Shown here: piece by piece, positions 44,560 through 46,769 of the stretch | How the letters are laid out: each line of letters begins with the position of its first letter | Position numbering within the stretch: the first letter of the stretch is position 1 | Assembly (NCBI GenBank): GCA_900320025.1 | Contig: ONQW01000003.1 | Span: forward strand, 1 to 46,769 | Length of the DNA stretch: 46,769 bases | Source: an uncultured Lachnospiraceae bacterium | Lineage (GTDB): Bacteria; Bacillota; Clostridia; Lachnospirales; Lachnospiraceae | Direction: 5' to 3' | The notes under the pieces: model-generated | The model's input: the letters and a program-made list of their open reading frames with translations, nothing else | The model's database searches: none | What the model was told of the DNA's origin: nothing | Position numbers and translations under genes: made by a program

Positions 44560-45123
44560 ATGAAGAAAAAGGGACAGTTTGGATATCAGAGAAACCGGCG
44601 CATCTTTAGTACGATCTGGTTTGCGCTGCTTCTCGGAGCAGATTGCTTTATGTTCTTCTATTCACGGCATTATTTTGGAACCACGCGCAATCTGTTCACC
44701 ATTTTCTTTGTTCTTGTATGCCTGCCTGTGGGTATGCTGGGCGTCTCTGCCATCATGCATTTCAGGGCAAAGGGGTGCAGCCCCAGAGCTCACCGGGAGA
44801 TCGAGCGGCACGTCGGTATTCTTCCCGGATTATATGATCTGTATCTCACCAGCTACAGTAAGAATTTTCAGCTGAGTCATCTGTGCGCCGCGCAGGGGTG
44901 CATCGCCGCGCTGACGGAATCCTCTTCCTGTGATCTGAAAGCGGGTGAGGAGCATATCCGTACGATGCTCAGGAACAATGGATGGAAGAATTATCAGGTC
45001 AAAATCTTCACCAGCCTGCCCAAGTATTGCGAACGGCTGGATTCTCTCAATGCCCTGTCGCGGGGAGCAGAACCGGAGGAGCTGACCGCACTGATGGCGC
45101 TGATGAAGACTTTATCAATCTGA
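44560..45123 (+). CDS. Two-helix membrane protein of unknown function
   Basis: 187 residues. A basic N terminus (MKKKGQFGYQRNRRIF) precedes two membrane segments (about residues 18-34 and 46-66), then a ~120-residue cytosolic domain with several Cys and His (SHLCAAQGCIAALTESSSCDLKAGEEH). No family recognised; the ribosome-binding site is GGAAGG-like. It stands alone between a hairpin and the pseudouridine synthase gene. Confidence 0.72.
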   Translation: MKKKGQFGYQRNRRIFSTIWFALLLGADCFMFFYSRHYFGTTRNLFTIFFVLVCLPVGMLGVSAIMHFRAKGCSPRAHREIERHVGILPGLYDLYLTSYSKNFQLSHLCAAQGCIAALTESSSCDLKAGEEHIRTMLRNNGWKNYQVKIFTSLPKYCERLDSLNALSRGAEPEELTALMALMKTLSI

Positions 45124-45252
45124 CTGACGCCATGCAGAGAATTGCAGTCAGCTGACGGCCCGGGATGGAGGAAATATTATCCTGTGCCGCGAAGACGGGA
45201 GAACAGAACCAGAAATTGAACGGTTACAGGCTCGGCATAATAGGAAGGTATC

Positions 45253-46299
45253 ATGATAACAATCACAGTCACGGAAGAGGAAGAAGGACAGCGTCTCGAT
45301 AAATATCTTCATCGCCATCTTCCGTATGCGCCTGCCTCCTTTTTCTATCGCATGCTGCGCAAGAAAAACATCACCAGGAATGGAAAAAAGGCGGATGGCG
45401 GAGATCATGTGGAACAAGGGGATGAGATTGCGCTTTATCTTTCCGACGACACACTGACACAATTCGGGGGCAGGAGCGGCCGGGAAAATGCTGCTGATCT
45501 TTTATCAGGGAAATCCGGCCAGACAGAGCTTGCGGCCGCAAGGCAGGCGTATCATCTCATCAACAGGCTGTATTCCTTTGACCCTGTGCTTTATGAAGAC
45601 GAAGGTGTTCTTCTCGTACACAAGCTTCCGGGCATCCTCTCTCAGAAAGCACGTCCTGAGGATGTCTCGATGAATGAATGGCTTCTCGGATATCTGGCGG
45701 AGAAAGGCGGGCTTTCGGAGGAACGGTATGCCTTCTTTCACCCTTCCGTCTGCAACCGGCTTGACCGCAATACCGGTGGGATTCTTTTCTGCGCCAAAAC
45801 GCTTCCTGCAAGCCGTGCCCTGTCAGCGCTTCTGAGGGAACGTTCTCTCCACAAATATTATCAGATGGTAGTGCGGGGAAAATGCCCGCGCGAAGGAGTG
45901 ATCTGCGGTTATCTGAAAAAGGACAGCAGACATAACACGGCGACGTTTTCTCAGGTCCCGACAGAGGGGGCGGTATTCAGTAAAACCATATTTACCGCTC
46001 TCGAGGAAGGAACAGCACTCTCTCTCCTCGAGGCAGAGCTGATCACAGGAAGAACGCACCAGCTGCGTGCCCATCTGGCCGCGGCAGGTCATCCCATTGC
46101 CGGAGATACCAAATATGGGGATCCGACGCTGAACAACCTGTTATCCAGAAAGTTTGGAATCCGGGGGCAGATGCTTTATGCCTGCCGTGTGGAATTTCCT
46201 GTATTGGACGGCGCGCTGGCTCCTCTCTCGGGAAGGAAATTCTCCATCGCGGTTCCGGCCATGTACCGGAATGTAGTCAGAAACTTTGGAGGGAAATAG
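45253..46299 (+). CDS. RluA-family pseudouridine synthase
   Basis: 348 residues. An S4-like N-terminal domain (QRLDKYLHRHLPYAPASFFYRMLRKKNITRNGKK) precedes the synthase domain: VLYEDEGVLLVHKLPG, catalytic aspartate in CNRLDRNTGG (the common HRLD is NRLD here), and GRTHQLRAHLAAAGHPIAGDTKYGD. It isomerises uridines in rRNA or tRNA; the exact site cannot be told. Starts after a gap of 129 bp, and ends 3 nt before recU. Confidence 0.92.
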   Translation: MITITVTEEEEGQRLDKYLHRHLPYAPASFFYRMLRKKNITRNGKKADGGDHVEQGDEIALYLSDDTLTQFGGRSGRENAADLLSGKSGQTELAAARQAYHLINRLYSFDPVLYEDEGVLLVHKLPGILSQKARPEDVSMNEWLLGYLAEKGGLSEERYAFFHPSVCNRLDRNTGGILFCAKTLPASRALSALLRERSLHKYYQMVVRGKCPREGVICGYLKKDSRHNTATFSQVPTEGAVFSKTIFTALEEGTALSLLEAELITGRTHQLRAHLAAAGHPIAGDTKYGDPTLNNLLSRKFGIRGQMLYACRVEFPVLDGALAPLSGRKFSIAVPAMYRNVVRNFGGK

Positions 46300-46302
46300 A
46301 TT

Positions 46303-46769
46303 ATGCCTACCTGGAATTCCCGCGGCCTTCGGGGATCCATGCTCGAGGAAATGATCAACCGGACGAATGAGAAATATCGCGAGCAGCATCTCGCCCTGAT
46401 CCAGAAAATTCCCACTCCGATCACACCGATCCGTATGGATAAGGAGAACCACCAGATTACCCTCGCGTACTTTGACCAGAAGAGTACTGTGGACTACATT
46501 GGCGCTGTGCAGGGGATCCCGGTCTGTTTTGATGCAAAGGAGTCGGCGACCCCGACGTTCAGCCTACAGAATATTCATCCGCATCAGGTAGCCTTCATGG
46601 AAGAGTTTGAGCGGCAGGACGGCATTGCCTTTTTTCTGATCTGCTATACGAGTCAGGACATGCTCTATTATCTCCCGCTTCGGGAGTTTCTTCCTTTCTG
46701 GGAACGGGCGCAGAAGGGCGGCCGCAAAAGCTTCAGGCAGGATGAGCTGGATATGACGTGGGTACTGCC
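46303..46769 (+). CDS. recU: Holliday junction resolvase RecU, 5' part
   Basis: The first 155 codons; the window ends inside the gene. RGLRGSMLEEMINRTNEKYREQHLALIQKIPTPI, AYFDQKSTVDYIGAVQGIPVCFDAKES and NIHPHQVAFMEEFERQDGIAFFLI are the RecU signature, including the acidic nuclease residues (D in STVDY, D and E in FDAKE). RecU resolves the junctions processed by RuvAB in Firmicutes. The ribosome-binding site is GGAGGG at about 9 nt. Confidence 0.94.
   Translation, partial: MPTWNSRGLRGSMLEEMINRTNEKYREQHLALIQKIPTPITPIRMDKENHQITLAYFDQKSTVDYIGAVQGIPVCFDAKESATPTFSLQNIHPHQVAFMEEFERQDGIAFFLICYTSQDMLYYLPLREFLPFWERAQKGGRKSFRQDELDMTWVL

Overview
The window looks like a chromosomal segment from a Gram-positive anaerobe of the class Clostridia, most likely Lachnospiraceae. 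The support is a GC content of roughly the mid-50s percent, strong AGGAGG ribosome-binding sites, the Firmicutes order rpmB - yloU (Asp23) - yloV (DAK) - recG, the coaD/rsmD neighbourhood, a long clostridial PRPP synthetase, and RecU rather than RuvC. This is inferred from gene content, not from a database match. Most of the window is core genome on the + strand. I found no rRNA, tRNA, CRISPR array or insertion sequence.

Layout: 1-1169, end of yraN and pgeF. 1172-2377 (-), prs, divergent from der; the shared control region carries 23-nt iterons and a structured der leader. 2755-7249, der, plsY, gpsA, tyrS. 7250-13741, the F-type ATP synthase operon atpB-E-F-A-G-D-C. 13915-14424 (-), a small lipoprotein. 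14628-20575, branched-chain amino acid synthesis: ilvB, two different small subunits, ilvC, leuC, leuD. 20582-28171, ruvA, ruvB, zapA, a U32 protein, a SEDS glycosyltransferase and its partner penicillin-binding protein. 28315-32612, a conserved small protein, a DUF2953 protein, ytfJ, rpmB, an Asp23 protein and yloV. 32726-34866, an AT-richer accessory patch on the - strand with a tyrosine recombinase and two tiny overlapping genes. 34949-46769, recG, degV, a divergent type II topoisomerase pair, rsmD, coaD, two unknown proteins, an RluA-type pseudouridine synthase and the start of recU.

The most unusual feature is the ATP synthase. There is no atpH (delta) gene. The alpha subunit is 591 residues instead of about 505, and its extra N-terminal ~82 residues read as the C-terminal half of a delta subunit. 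The helical N-terminal half of delta, which normally clamps the tops of the alpha subunits, is missing; a covalent link seems to replace it. With three alphas per F1 this would place three delta-like domains at the top of the enzyme, so the peripheral stalk should differ from textbook models.

Other points: an acetolactate synthase with active-site changes and two regulatory subunits, the second behind a perfect consensus promoter; a FakA-like (YloV) and FakB-like (DegV) pair in a window that also encodes PlsY and GpsA, together suggesting fatty-acid capture into phosphatidic acid; RuvAB, RecG and RecU, the branch-migration and resolution set; and a cell-envelope block in which zapA, the U32 gene, the SEDS gene and the PBP gene all overlap.
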